Positions 8,617 through 18,818 of a DNA stretch of 64,000 nt are shown here, piece after piece. This DNA comes from Salinisphaera sp. Q1T1-3. GTDB taxonomy: Bacteria > Pseudomonadota > Gammaproteobacteria > Nevskiales > Salinisphaeraceae. Where the stretch lies: positions 62,001 through 126,000 of the forward strand of contig NZ_QZWD01000003.1 in NCBI RefSeq assembly GCF_003602005.1. The letters are read 5' to 3'. A model generated the notes under the pieces. That model was given only the letters and a program-made list of their open reading frames with translations, had not been told where the DNA came from and did not search any database. Both the position numbers and the translations under genes were made by a program. Each line of letters opens with the position of its first letter. Position 1 is the stretch's first letter.

Positions 8617-9707
8617 GCGCTATGGACGCCGCGCAGGGCCAGACCGGCAGCCACCATCAGGGCCGGTGCCTCGGTCTCGACGTGGTTACGATAGGCCGGC
8701 GCGGTCGCCGGCATGCCGGCCAGCGGGTTGCCCAGCGTGGTCGACCACTCGAGCTGTTCGGCCAGCAGGGCCTCCAGTCCGGGATAACGTGCCACGCCGC
8801 CGGTGACCACGACGCGGGTGATGCGTTCGTGGCTCTCCGCGGACGCCGAGAGATAGAAATCCAGAGCCCGCTCGATGTGGGCAGCCAGTTCCTGCGCGAA
8901 GCCGGTGATCTCGGCAGCGATATCCTCGGCGCGCAGCTCGCCGACGCGCAGCTTGGCGTGCAGCTGGTCGATATCGTCCAGGCGATACTGGCGTACGAGT
9001 TCGCGTGCCACGTGCAGCCCGCCGAACGCGATGTTGCGTGCATAACGACTGCGCGGGCCCTGCTGGACGGTCAGGCGCGTATCCAGGGCGCCGACGTCGA
9101 AGACCGCCACACTCTCCCCGTCGGTGACCCCGTCATCGGCGGCCACGGGGGCCAGCAGGCTGCAGGCGTTCTGGAGCGCGTATTCCTCGACATCGACGAT
9201 CCGGACCTTCAGGCCGGCCATCTCGAGGGCCGCCATGCGCAGTTCCACGGTCTCGCGCCGGCAGGCGACGAGCAGCACGCGGTTGTAATCGGGATCCTTC
9301 GGGTCGGGTTCGAGGATCTGGAAGTCGACGTGCACCTCGGCGATCGGATGCGACACATAGTGTTCGATATCCAGATGGATCTGTTGTTCGAGCTCCATAT
9401 CGTCGAGCGCGGCCGGCATGAGGATCGTCTTGCTGATCACGTCCGGGCCGGAGACCGCGATGGCCGCCTGGCGCGTGCGGGTGCCGCTGTGCTCGAGGGC
9501 GGTGCGAATGCCGCGTGCCACCGGCTCCACGCTGTCGATGCTGAAATCCTGCGCTGCGTCGTTGTCCAGGGCCGCGCTGGCATAGGCGGCCACGCGCAGT
9601 CCGGCGCCCGCGCGCTCGAATTCGAGCAGCCTGATGCGGCGCGCGCTGATATCCACGCCGACCAGTGAAGGCGGCGGGCGGCGCAGCAATTCGGTGAGTC
9701 TCCCCAT
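8613..9707 (-). CDS. pilM: type IV pilus assembly ATPase-fold protein PilM
   Basis: Cytoplasmic actin/FtsA-fold protein that binds the PilN N-terminus and couples the motor ATPases to the platform. At 364 aa it shows LVGVDISARRIRLLEFER (phosphate 1), VFDVGALDTRLTV (phosphate 2, where many homologues have DIGA), and ITRVVVTGGVARYPGLEALL near the C-terminus. The block EEYALQNACSLL is typical of PilM. It is the first gene of the pil operon and divergent from the PBP1A gene. Confidence 0.96.
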   Translation of the reverse strand: MGRLTELLRRPPPSLVGVDISARRIRLLEFERAGAGLRVAAYASAALDNDAAQDFSIDSVEPVARGIRTALEHSGTRTRQAAIAVSGPDVISKTILMPAALDDMELEQQIHLDIEHYVSHPIAEVHVDFQILEPDPKDPDYNRVLLVACRRETVELRMAALEMAGLKVRIVDVEEYALQNACSLLAPVAADDGVTDGESVAVFDVGALDTRLTVQQGPRSRYARNIAFGGLHVARELVRQYRLDDIDQLHAKLRVGELRAEDIAAEITGFAQELAAHIERALDFYLSASAESHERITRVVVTGGVARYPGLEALLAEQLEWSTTLGNPLAGMPATAPAYRNHVETEAPALMVAAGLALRGVHSA

Positions 9708-9769
9708 TCCATCACCCGGCGAAACCCGCGCAACCGCGTGGATTTCAATTTGATTTTCCCCTTGGCCAA

Positions 9770-9797
9770 ACTATACCCGAGGTCGCCATTCAGGCAA
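9770..9797 (-). promoter_or_regulatory. candidate sigma-70 promoter for the pilM operon
   Basis: On the minus strand TTGCCT (9792-9797) and TATAGT (9770-9775) are separated by 16 bases, about 65 bases upstream of the pilM ATG and within the gap divergent to mrcA. Both hexamers are close to consensus. Confidence 0.55.
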
Positions 9798-9932
9798 TTC
9801 ACGATACGATTGGCCGCTCTTGTCGTTCGGTGCGGCCGTGGCCGTCGAACGTCGCAGGCATACATGGTGGTCGATCGTCGGGGTATGATGCGGCCCGTCC
9901 CGACCGCTAATCCGACGCCTCAAGGTGACTCG

Positions 9933-12326
9933 ATGGCAAAAAGATCCCGCGGCGTGCGGTTGCTCGTCATGCTGGCGGCTGGCCTGCTTTCGGCCGCGAC
10001 ACTGGCTGTTTGCATCGTCGCTGGTCTGTATCTGTATTTCGGACCGCAGCTGCCCGATGCCGGTGATATCGGCCAGACACAGCTCAACGAACCGCTGCGT
10101 ATCTATACCGCCGATCACAAGCTCATCGGCGAATACGGCACCGAGCGGCGTATTCCGCTGACCTACGATCAGATCCCGCGGGCGCAGGTCTATGCGTTCG
10201 TGGCGGCCGAGGATGATCGCTTCTTCAAGCACCCCGGCGTCGATTATCAGGGCCTGGCACGGGCCGTCGTGCATCTGATCACCACCGGGCGCAAGACTCA
10301 GGGCGGCTCGACCATCACGATGCAGCTTGCGCGCAACCTGTACCTGACGCGCGACAAGACCTACACGCGCAAGATCAAGGAGATGATCCTGGCGCTGCGG
10401 CTCGAATCGAAGCTGTCGAAACAGCAGATCATGGAGCTGTATCTCAACAAGATCTATCTCGGTGAACGGGCCTATGGGGTCGGTGCCGCGGCCAAGGTCT
10501 ATTACAACAAGCCCATCGACCGGCTCAGCCTCGCGCAGATGGCGATGATCGCCGGATTGCCCAAGGCCCCGTCGGCGTTCAATCCGATCGCCAACCCCGA
10601 GCGTGCCAAGCAGCGCCGCGACTATGTCCTTGACCGGATGCACGCGCTTGGCTTCATCGATGACGCGGCCTATCAGAGTGCGTTGAAGACACCGGTATCG
10701 GCCGGCGAGGACGAGGAAAGACGCGATACCAATCCGGTGCGCTACGACGCCCGCTACGTTGCAGAGATGGTGCGCCAGGACATGGTCGCTCGCTACGGCG
10801 ACTCGGCCTACACCGGCGGCTACCGTGTCACGACCACGTTGTCGAGCAAGCGACAGGAAGCCGCGGACAACGCGTTGCGCAAGGATCTGCTGGCCTACGA
10901 TGCGCGCCATGCCTGGCACGGTCCGGAAAAGCATCTCGACGCTGCCACGCTCGACAATGACTCGGCTCTGCACGATGCGCTGGACAACATGAGCGAGCGC
11001 GGCGGTCTGGTGCCGGCGGTGGTCACGGCAACCGACGGCTCGAACATGCAACTGGTCACCGCCCAATACGGGCGCATCACGATCGGCGCGAGTCAGATGC
11101 CCTGGCTTTCGGCCGGCAAGAATGCCAGTCAGCTCGCCAAGCGCGGGGATGTCGTCCGGCTGGCCTATACCGGTTCGAAGGACCAGAGCAAGGCGTGGAC
11201 GCTGGCCGAGATTCCGAAGGTCCAGGGGGCGATGGTGGCCATGAATCCGCATACCGGCGGCATAGAGGCGCTGGTCGGCGGTTTCGACTACGGTCTGTCC
11301 AAGTACAACCGGGCGGTGCAGGCCCGACGACAGCCCGGCTCGTCGTTCAAGCCGTTTCTGTACTCGGCCGCCCTGGCACACGGGTTTTCTGCAGCGACAC
11401 TGGTCAACGATGCGCCGGTGGTCTACAACACACCCGGCCTCGACAACTCGTGGCGACCGCAGAACTACTCCGGCAAGATCTTCGGGCCCACCCGCCTGAG
11501 AGAAGGCCTCGTCCACTCGCGCAACCTGGTTTCGATTCGCGTGCTGCGTCGGATCGGGGTGGGCAATGCGATCGATTGGGCCAGCCGTTTCGGCCTGCCG
11601 GCCGATCAGATGCCGCATAACCTGTCTCTGGCGCTGGGCAGTGCCTCGTTCTCACCGTTGCAGATGGCCGAGGGTTACTCGGTCTTCGCCAATGAAGGAT
11701 TCCGGGTCAAGCCCTATTACATCCAGAAGATCACGGACGGACGCGGCAATGTGGCCTTCCAGGCCGAGCCGAAAGTGGCCTGCGACGACACATTCGATTG
11801 TCCGGCGCTGGCCGATACGGCCGGTCCGCAGGACGATTCACGCCTCGCCGAGCGTGCGATACCGGCGGACAATGCCTACATCGTCGGCGACATGATGCGC
11901 GACGTGATCAAGCACGGCACCGGGCGCGGAGCGCTCAAACTCGGGCGCAACGACCTGTCGGGCAAGACCGGGACCACGAACGACCAGATCGATGCCTGGT
12001 TCGTCGGATTCAACTCGAATCTCGTGGCGATCAGCTGGGTCGGTTTCGACAAGCTCACGCCGATGGGACACGCCGAGACCGGCGCCCATGCCGCCTTGCC
12101 GATGTGGGTCGATTTCATGCGGATCGCGCTGGACGGCATGCCGGATGCCACGCCCAAGCAGCCCGACGATATCCAGACCGTACAGATCGATCCGGACAGC
12201 GGGCAGCGTTCGCTGGGCGGCGGCGGCATCCCGGAAATCTTCCGCCCCGATGAGATTCCCACGGTCGAGCAGGCCAAGCGGTCCGGCAAGCACGACTCGG
12301 CCAACGAAGTGCAGCAACTGTTCTGA
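9933..12326 (+). CDS. mrcA: penicillin-binding protein 1A (bifunctional murein synthase)
   Basis: Class A PBP that polymerises lipid II and crosslinks peptidoglycan in the periplasm. From the ATG at 9933 (preceded by AAGGTG) the protein is 797 aa. It has a membrane anchor (about 10-35), then the glycosyltransferase domain with catalytic EDDRFFKHPG (Glu93) and GGSTITMQLARNLYL. An OB-like insert with a DDE/ARYV-type segment follows. The transpeptidase domain has Ser470 in SSFK, a SxN-type motif in the VHSRNL region, and KTGTT at about 678. The open frame extends 65 codons upstream through the pilM promoter region but shows no homology there. It is divergent from pilM, the usual arrangement in related genomes. 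Confidence 0.96.
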   Translation: MAKRSRGVRLLVMLAAGLLSAATLAVCIVAGLYLYFGPQLPDAGDIGQTQLNEPLRIYTADHKLIGEYGTERRIPLTYDQIPRAQVYAFVAAEDDRFFKHPGVDYQGLARAVVHLITTGRKTQGGSTITMQLARNLYLTRDKTYTRKIKEMILALRLESKLSKQQIMELYLNKIYLGERAYGVGAAAKVYYNKPIDRLSLAQMAMIAGLPKAPSAFNPIANPERAKQRRDYVLDRMHALGFIDDAAYQSALKTPVSAGEDEERRDTNPVRYDARYVAEMVRQDMVARYGDSAYTGGYRVTTTLSSKRQEAADNALRKDLLAYDARHAWHGPEKHLDAATLDNDSALHDALDNMSERGGLVPAVVTATDGSNMQLVTAQYGRITIGASQMPWLSAGKNASQLAKRGDVVRLAYTGSKDQSKAWTLAEIPKVQGAMVAMNPHTGGIEALVGGFDYGLSKYNRAVQARRQPGSSFKPFLYSAALAHGFSAATLVNDAPVVYNTPGLDNSWRPQNYSGKIFGPTRLREGLVHSRNLVSIRVLRRIGVGNAIDWASRFGLPADQMPHNLSLALGSASFSPLQMAEGYSVFANEGFRVKPYYIQKITDGRGNVAFQAEPKVACDDTFDCPALADTAGPQDDSRLAERAIPADNAYIVGDMMRDVIKHGTGRGALKLGRNDLSGKTGTTNDQIDAWFVGFNSNLVAISWVGFDKLTPMGHAETGAHAALPMWVDFMRIALDGMPDATPKQPDDIQTVQIDPDSGQRSLGGGGIPEIFRPDEIPTVEQAKRSGKHDSANEVQQLF

Positions 12327-12427
12327 TCCGTCGCGTATCGTGCCCCGGGCGTGCGGCGACGACCGGCGTTGTGAGACAGCGCGGGCAGCTGTCATGCTTT
12401 GGTGCCATCCGCCGGGAAATCATCGAT

Positions 12428-13060
12428 ATGGCCAGTGCACGGAAGCAGTCGGCACAACGCCAGCAGCTTGCTCAGATCGCGGCCCGTCTCATGGCAGAGC
12501 AGGGCATACGCGATTTTCGGGTGGCCAAGCACAAGGCCGCGCATCAGATGGGGATCGACGTCCGGCATTCGATTCTGCCCAAAAACAGCGAGATCGAGCA
12601 GGCCCTGGCCGCGCATCAGCGTCTGTTCGCGGCCGAGGAACAGCCGGCCGAACTCGAGGCGATGCGTCGCGAGGCATTGTCGGCAATGCGTCTACTCGAC
12701 GCGTTTCGCCCACGCCTGGTCGGTGATGTCCTGTCGGGGCTGGCCAATGCCCACTCCGATATCCAGCTGCACGTCTTCGCCGAGCATTCCGAGACGTTCG
12801 ATCTGTTTCTCGACCGTCAGGGCATCCCGTTCGAGATCGTGGAACGACGCTATCGCTTCGCCGAGGGGTACCGCTTCTATCCGGCTTTCCGGTTCGTGGC
12901 CGGCTCGCATCGTTTCGAGGCCACGCTGTTTCCGGAAAACGCGATCCGGGAAGCGCCGCGCAGCCTGGTCGATGGGGCGCCGATGGCGCGTGCCAACGCC
13001 GAGCGCGTCGCCCGGCTCGTCACCGATGCCGAGCTGGAGAGAAAACTGGCCGATCTATAG
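12428..13060 (+). CDS. conserved protein of unknown function, nucleotidyltransferase-like
   Basis: A 210-residue soluble protein without signal or membrane segments. I recognise it as a family seen beside other genes in Pseudomonas and Xanthomonas that is often labelled nucleotidyltransferase-like. The central part reads VLSGLANAHSDIQLHVFAEH and then FLDRQGIPFEIVERRYRF; the C-terminal part has ATLFPENAIREAPRSLVDGAPM. The spacing of the Gly, Ser and acidic residues recalls a minimal nucleotidyltransferase fold, but no clear catalytic DxD is visible. I chose the ATG at 12428 (after GGGAAAT), because the 19 upstream codons are not family-like. Substrate and role are unknown. Confidence 0.7.
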   Translation: MASARKQSAQRQQLAQIAARLMAEQGIRDFRVAKHKAAHQMGIDVRHSILPKNSEIEQALAAHQRLFAAEEQPAELEAMRREALSAMRLLDAFRPRLVGDVLSGLANAHSDIQLHVFAEHSETFDLFLDRQGIPFEIVERRYRFAEGYRFYPAFRFVAGSHRFEATLFPENAIREAPRSLVDGAPMARANAERVARLVTDAELERKLADL

Positions 13061-13279
13061 GACGTGCCGTCCGGAAACAGGCAGGCGCATCGCCCCACCA
13101 GCGGCGCCGTGCTGCCACGACAGGCATACGCCGGTGACGGAGCCGATGCTGTGCTGATAGATCAAGACACGAGCGGCCGAGCCGGCCCGGCCGGCGAGTC
13201 GCGCGGTGGCGGCTCGTGACGCATTCGGGCCGATCGTGATACACCGACAGGCATGAACCTTTGAGCCGGAGACACGCCA

Positions 13280-13738
13280 ATGAAGAATTTCGACACGATC
13301 CTGCTGGCGTACGACGGGAGCGAGGAAGGCCGGGTGGCGCTTCGGCGCAGTCTGCCCTTGTTACATGCCGGCGAGGTAACGACCCATCTATTGGCGGTCG
13401 TGCCCTTGACCGGCGCCGTGGCAGCCGCTGAAGGGTTCTATACCGAAAGCATGTATCAATCCGAGCGCGAGCGGGTCGAGCGGATCCTGGCCGAGGGTGT
13501 GGCGATGCTGGAAGCCCAGGGCGTTGCGGCCGAGGGCGTGATCCGCGTCGGTGAACCGGCTCATCAGATCGCAAAGTTCGCGGCCGAGCACGCGATCGAT
13601 CTGGTCGTGGTAGGCCATTCCAAGCGCGGTGTGCTGTCACGCTGGTGGCAGGGATCGGTCGGCGCGTCGTTGCTCGATCGATTGGATTGCAGCCTGCTGA
13701 TCGCTCAGGACCCGGGCAGCGAACCGCCCGAGGCCTGA
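13280..13738 (+). CDS. universal stress protein (UspA family)
   Basis: A single-domain Usp of 152 aa: it starts KNFDTILLAYDGSEEGRVAL, the usual first strand and loop, and ends with VVVGHSKRGVLSRWWQGSVG then CSLLIAQ. The ATP-binding signature is normally G-2x-G-9x-G(S/T); here the second Gly position is Lys (G-HS-K-9x-GS), so nucleotide binding could be altered. It is a lone gene, convergent with cysQ. Usp proteins respond to stress and starvation, but the precise role cannot be read from the sequence. Confidence 0.93.
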   Translation: MKNFDTILLAYDGSEEGRVALRRSLPLLHAGEVTTHLLAVVPLTGAVAAAEGFYTESMYQSERERVERILAEGVAMLEAQGVAAEGVIRVGEPAHQIAKFAAEHAIDLVVVGHSKRGVLSRWWQGSVGASLLDRLDCSLLIAQDPGSEPPEA

Positions 13739-13747
13739 GCGGCCTCG
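13729..13747. terminator. hairpin between convergent usp and cysQ genes
   Basis: CGAGGCC (13729-13735) pairs with GGCCTCG (13741-13747) around a 5-base loop that includes the usp stop codon. It can form on either strand, between two convergent genes. There is no U-run, so it is only a weak candidate for transcription termination. Confidence 0.3.
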
Positions 13748-13759
13748 AGCCGGCGTGAT

Positions 13760-14560
13760 CTATTTGGCCAGATAGCCCTGCCAGTCGTGTTCGACGTCGC
13801 CGTAGGCGATGAACCAGTCGTTGAGCAGGCTGTCGGTCTCGTTGTAGCGCAACGGTCGGCCGCGCGTATCGGTGACTTGGCCGCCTGCGGCCTTGAGTAC
13901 GGCATGGCCGGCGGCCGTGTCCCATTCGCTCGTTGGCCCGAGGCGCGGATAGAAATCGGCGCCGTGCTCGGCGATGATGCAGAACTTCAGCGACGAGCCC
14001 ATGGAAACGGGTTCGAAATCGGGCATGCGCGAGAGCAGTTGATCGATGCTGTCCGACCGGTGCGAGCGTGAGACCAGAACGCGTGGTCTGTCGTGATGCG
14101 CGGCGCCGACCTGAATCGGCGTGCGCTCGCCGTCGCCAATCTGCTTGAACGCGCCGAGTTCGTTGCCCCCGGCCCACAGGGTATCGAGCGCCGGGGCATA
14201 GACGACGCCGAGCACTGGACGTCCGTCCCGGATGAGGGCGATGTTGATCGTGAACTGATCGTTCTTGTTCACGAACTCGCGCGTGCCGTCGAGTGGGTCG
14301 ACCAGCCAGTATTCGCGCCACTCGGAGCGGGTGTCGTAATCGATTGCCGCGCCTTCCTCGGACAGCTGAGGCATGTCCGGAAAGGCTGCTTCCAGGCGCT
14401 GTGCGATGACGCGGTGAGCGGCCAGGTCGGCCTGGGTCAGCGGGCTGTCGTCCTTTTTGGTTTCGACATCGAATTCGCTGTGATAGATCGGCAGCGTCTG
14501 CGCCCCGGCTTCCATGGCGATGCGACAGACGGTGTCGAGCAATTCGTGGCTGATTTCCAT
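13760..14560 (-). CDS. cysQ: 3'(2'),5'-bisphosphate nucleotidase CysQ
   Basis: Hydrolyses PAP/PAPS by-products of sulfate assimilation; a magnesium-dependent inositol-monophosphatase fold protein. Motifs appear in order: KKDDSPLTQAD, LSEEGA (metal Glu), WLVDPLDGTREFV (metal-binding DPLDGT) and EWDTAAGHAVLKAAGG. The ATG at 14560 gives 266 aa, the family size; ATGs at 14593/14596 would add 11-12 residues. It is transcribed in the same direction as rhlB. The cysJ and cysI genes of the pathway are 37 kb away. Confidence 0.94.
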   Translation of the reverse strand: MEISHELLDTVCRIAMEAGAQTLPIYHSEFDVETKKDDSPLTQADLAAHRVIAQRLEAAFPDMPQLSEEGAAIDYDTRSEWREYWLVDPLDGTREFVNKNDQFTINIALIRDGRPVLGVVYAPALDTLWAGGNELGAFKQIGDGERTPIQVGAAHHDRPRVLVSRSHRSDSIDQLLSRMPDFEPVSMGSSLKFCIIAEHGADFYPRLGPTSEWDTAAGHAVLKAAGGQVTDTRGRPLRYNETDSLLNDWFIAYGDVEHDWQGYLAK

Positions 14561-14637
14561 GAGACCCACGCGGCTTGCACTAAAAGACCGCATCATACTG
14601 ATGTGGTCGACACGAACAAGCGTTGTCGTTGTGCGTC

Positions 14638-15963
14638 TCAGCGAGAGCCGCGCGGCTTGCCGTTGCCGCGGCGCGGGCGGCCTCGGCCGCCGCCAGCGCG
14701 GCGTCGACGCGGGGCGGCGCGGACGTAGTCATCGACGAGCAGATTGTCGGGCGGCATCTCCGCGGCGATCTTGTGCTCGATGTAGGCTTCGATATCCGGC
14801 AGCGAGTAGACATATTCCTCGCAGGCGAAGGAAATCGCATGCCCCGTGTTGCCGGCCCGGGCGGTCCGACCGATGCGATGCACGTAATCCTGGGCATCCT
14901 GTGGCAGATCGTAATTGATCACATGGCTGACGTCGGGAATGTGCAGCCCGCGTGCCGCGACATCGGTGGCGACCAGGATCGGCAGTGCGCCGTTCTTGAA
15001 ATCGGCGAGCAGACGCAGCCGCTTGTTCTGGGCGACGTCCCCCGAGAGCGTAGCCGCGGAGAAACCGTTGGCATTGAGCGTGTCCTCGAGATGCTCGGCC
15101 ACGCGTTTGGTGTTGATGAAGACCAGTGTGCGGGCCTGCTCGAGCTCGCGCAGCAGGCCGATGAGAAGACCGGTCTTGTCGTCCTTGGAGACGTGATAGA
15201 GCTTCTGCGCGATGGCCTCGATATTGACCGTATCAACATCGGTGCGTACCAGCTCGGGCGCATTCATGTGTTCGTAGGCCAGTTCAAGCACTCGATGCGA
15301 CAGCGTTGCCGAGAACAGCAGGTTCTGGCGCGCCGTGGCCGGCGGCATCTTGCGAAACAGATAGCGCACGTCGTCGATGAAGCCGAGGTCGAACATACGG
15401 TCGGCTTCGTCGAGTACCGCCACCTCGATCGCCTTGAGCGTATAGACCTTCTGTTTGTAGTAGTCGATCAGGCGGCCGGGCGTGCCGATGAGCACATCGA
15501 CACCGGCAGCCAGCGCTTCGCGCTGCGATTCATAGCCGGTCCCGCCGTAACAGACCACGCACTTGAGGCCGGTTCGTGAAGCCAGGGGCAGAGCGTCCTG
15601 ATAGATCTGATCGGCGAGTTCGCGTGTCGGGGCCAGAATGAGCGCCCGGGGTTGTGCGGCGCCGGAGGGCGCCCGTTCGCTCGGCGCCGCGGACTGTCGC
15701 AGCAGCCGATCGAGCGTGGCCAGCAGGAAGGCCGCGGTCTTGCCCGTGCCCGTGTTCGCCTGGCCGGCGATATCGCGACCGGCGAGCGCAAGCGGCAATG
15801 TGTCGGCCTGGATCGGCGTGGCGTGCGAGAAACCGCGCTCGCGTAACCCGTCGGCAATCGATTCATGCAGCCCCAGCGCGTCGAGGCGTACCTCGGTGAG
15901 CAGATTGTTGCCGGGCTCGGTGACCTCGACGGCGTTGGGATCTGCAGCGTGCGCATCGGTCAT
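14638..15963 (-). CDS. rhlB: DEAD-box ATP-dependent RNA helicase, RhlB type
   Basis: A 441-residue helicase with all core motifs: Q motif (SHATPIQ), AGQANTGTGKTAAF (motif I), PTRELADQ (Ia), GTPGRLIDY (Ib), VLDEADRMFDLGF (II, DEAD), FSATL (III), LVFINTKRVAEHL (IV), ATDVAARGLHIPDVSHVINYDLP (V) and YVHRIGRTARAG (VI). The C-terminus is an Arg/Gly-rich basic tail (RRRRAGGGRGRPRRGNG), as in RhlB, where it contacts RNA and RNase E. The divergent arrangement with trxA-rho is the classic gammaproteobacterial rhlB locus and supports the name. Confidence 0.93.
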   Translation of the reverse strand: MTDAHAADPNAVEVTEPGNNLLTEVRLDALGLHESIADGLRERGFSHATPIQADTLPLALAGRDIAGQANTGTGKTAAFLLATLDRLLRQSAAPSERAPSGAAQPRALILAPTRELADQIYQDALPLASRTGLKCVVCYGGTGYESQREALAAGVDVLIGTPGRLIDYYKQKVYTLKAIEVAVLDEADRMFDLGFIDDVRYLFRKMPPATARQNLLFSATLSHRVLELAYEHMNAPELVRTDVDTVNIEAIAQKLYHVSKDDKTGLLIGLLRELEQARTLVFINTKRVAEHLEDTLNANGFSAATLSGDVAQNKRLRLLADFKNGALPILVATDVAARGLHIPDVSHVINYDLPQDAQDYVHRIGRTARAGNTGHAISFACEEYVYSLPDIEAYIEHKIAAEMPPDNLLVDDYVRAAPRRRRAGGGRGRPRRGNGKPRGSR

Positions 15964-16431
15964 GGTCTGTCATCCTCGAATCGATCAATGAACCGGGCAG
16001 GGTCTCGCGGCGGTCTTGCAAGCCGCCCGTGTGTCTCGGTCGTCAAGCTGCATCGGCCGGCGGGCAGGGCTTGTCGTCACGGCGTGCTCGCCTGTCTCCG
16101 GTGCACCTGGCAGACGATCGGACGATGAAATCGCCCGATCGTCGAAATCAGGGCTTGAAAAAACGCCTCAGATAGGCTCCAATGTTGCGAAAGACCACTT
16201 GCGCGATACGCGCGGTCAGTCTTTTCGCATTTTCGGGCCTTTCGTCCGGCGCTCGTTTCTGCAATCCGCACTATAACAGCTAGATGCCGCGCCGACGCGT
16301 ATGCGGGCGGTGGCCATGCTTGCAAATGACTCCCATGCCCTCAGGTACCGCCCTTAGGCAGGTGGCCGGTTCGCCACGAATGGCGCCAGGCATCTTCAAT
16401 ACAGTCCCATACGCCAATTGAGGACGTTCAC
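15964..16431. other. 468-base divergent region between rhlB and trxA
   Basis: No credible gene is present. It must hold the promoters of rhlB and trxA. A perfect 9-bp inverted repeat, GACGATCGG (16113-16121) and CCGATCGTC (16135-16143), with a 13-base loop, lies nearer rhlB and could be an operator or a leader hairpin. TATAGT on the minus strand near 16271-16277 is a possible rhlB -10. A strong GAGGACG ribosome site precedes trxA at about 16420. Confidence 0.5.
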
Positions 16432-16758
16432 ATGAGTGAAAATATCGTCAAGGTCTCTGACGACAGCTTCGAGGCCGACGTGCTGTCGGCCAGTGGTCCC
16501 GTACTCGTCGACTACTGGGCCGAATGGTGCGGCCCGTGCAAGCAGATCGCACCGATGCTCGACGAGATCGCCGATGAATACGATGGCAAGCTGACGATTG
16601 CCAAGCTCAACGTCGACGACAATCCGGAGACACCCCCGCGTTACGGCATTCGAGGGATTCCGACCCTGATGCTGTTCAACAACGGCGAAGTCGCCGGCAC
16701 CAAGGTCGGCGCGGTGTCCAAGGGACAGTTGACCGAGTTCATCGATCAACACATCTAG
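16432..16758 (+). CDS. trxA: thioredoxin 1
   Basis: Small cytosolic thiol-disulfide reductant of 108 aa. The active site WCGPCK lies after [10 protein letters not shown] (Cys33, Cys36). It also has the buried Asp region (VLVDYWAEW), cis-Pro loop [11 protein letters not shown] and C-terminal [13 protein letters not shown]. It is co-directional with rho. One oddity is [14 protein letters not shown], where most homologues read NPxTAxxYGIRxIP. Its TAG stop lies in an unoccupied CTAG, the kind of site hit by the repeat described below. Confidence 0.98.
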   Translation: MSENIVKVSDDSFEADVLSASGPVLVDYWAEWCGPCKQIAPMLDEIADEYDGKLTIAKLNVDDNPETPPRYGIRGIPTLMLFNNGEVAGTKVGAVSKGQLTEFIDQHI

Positions 16759-16766
16759 TCCGTTCG

Positions 16767-16792
16767 CGGCACCGCTGATAGCGGCGGTGCCG
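16767..16792 (+). terminator. hairpin after trxA
   Basis: CGGCACCGC (16767-16775) and GCGGTGCCG (16784-16792) form a perfect 9-bp stem with an 8-base loop, followed by a pyrimidine-rich TCTGCCCTTCCTTTCTT. It may terminate or attenuate trxA transcription before rho. The U-run is interrupted, so partial read-through is plausible. Confidence 0.55.
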
Positions 16793-16860
16793 TCTGCCCT
16801 TCCTTTCTTATCGCCGCGACTCGCTGTAGGTGGCGGTATCCCGATCAAGCGTGTATAGCC

Positions 16861-18408
<1,548 letters not shown>

Positions 18409-18439
18409 TCGTGCCGGTCGCGCACCGGCGACAAGAAAA

Positions 18440-18463
18440 GGGCCGCGATCGCGGCCCTTTTTT
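18440..18463 (+). terminator. intrinsic terminator of rho
   Basis: GGGCCGCGATCGCGGCCC (18440-18457) is a perfect palindromic stem, preceded by AAAA and followed by six T residues (18458-18463), 32 bases after the rho stop. Confidence 0.93.
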
Positions 18464-18528
18464 ATGCGCGCTATCAGCGTATCAGCCGGCCATCACTGGT
18501 CCGCGCCGTTGCTGCCGCCCCCGTTCTA

Positions 18529-18818
18529 GGGGCTGTTAACACTTCGCACGTGACCGCGTTGCCGCCCAAAAACCGGCCAGGCAAGACGCATGGCGCCGGC
18601 CCTGGTCATGCAAAGGTCAAGCCGTGCAACGCCGCAGGGCGCGATTTGCGGCCCAACCCACAGGGACAAGTGCCCAAGATCAAAAACACGACGGCAATCC
18701 AGCGCTCCAGCCCGCTGGCGCAGCATGACTGCCCGGCGCGTGCGACGCCTCGTCTTGCCGCCCATCGTCAATTTCAGGGCGCACTTGGCGCGGACTCGCA
18801 CGAAACCTCAACAGGCCC
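18529..18818 (-). repeat. dispersed repeat, copy A (MITE-like), inserted in a TAG stop codon
   Basis: About 290 bp between two TA dinucleotides (18527-18528 and 18819-18820), each inside a CTAG. Read on the minus strand it begins GGGCCTGTTGAGGTTTCGT and ends (plus-strand left end) GGGGCTGTTAACACTTCGC, so the termini are imperfect inverted repeats (about 16 of 20 matching). The first half, through CCGCGCCAAGTGCGCC and GGGTTGGGCCGCAAATCG, matches copies B and C. The second half differs from theirs. The stop codon TAG of the adjoining minus-strand gene is made of the duplicated TA plus the element's first G. Small open frames inside are not conserved between copies, so it looks non-coding. Confidence 0.85.

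Noticed and set aside
9771-11618. 615-codon open frame antisense to mrcA
   Set aside because: Shadow of the PBP1A gene; composition is typical of reverse-strand reading in GC-rich DNA.
18526-18801. Small open frame inside repeat copy A, with similar ones in copies B and C, starting MRVRAK
   Set aside because: The frame shifts between copies and the peptide is not conserved beyond nucleotide identity, so the repeat looks non-coding.
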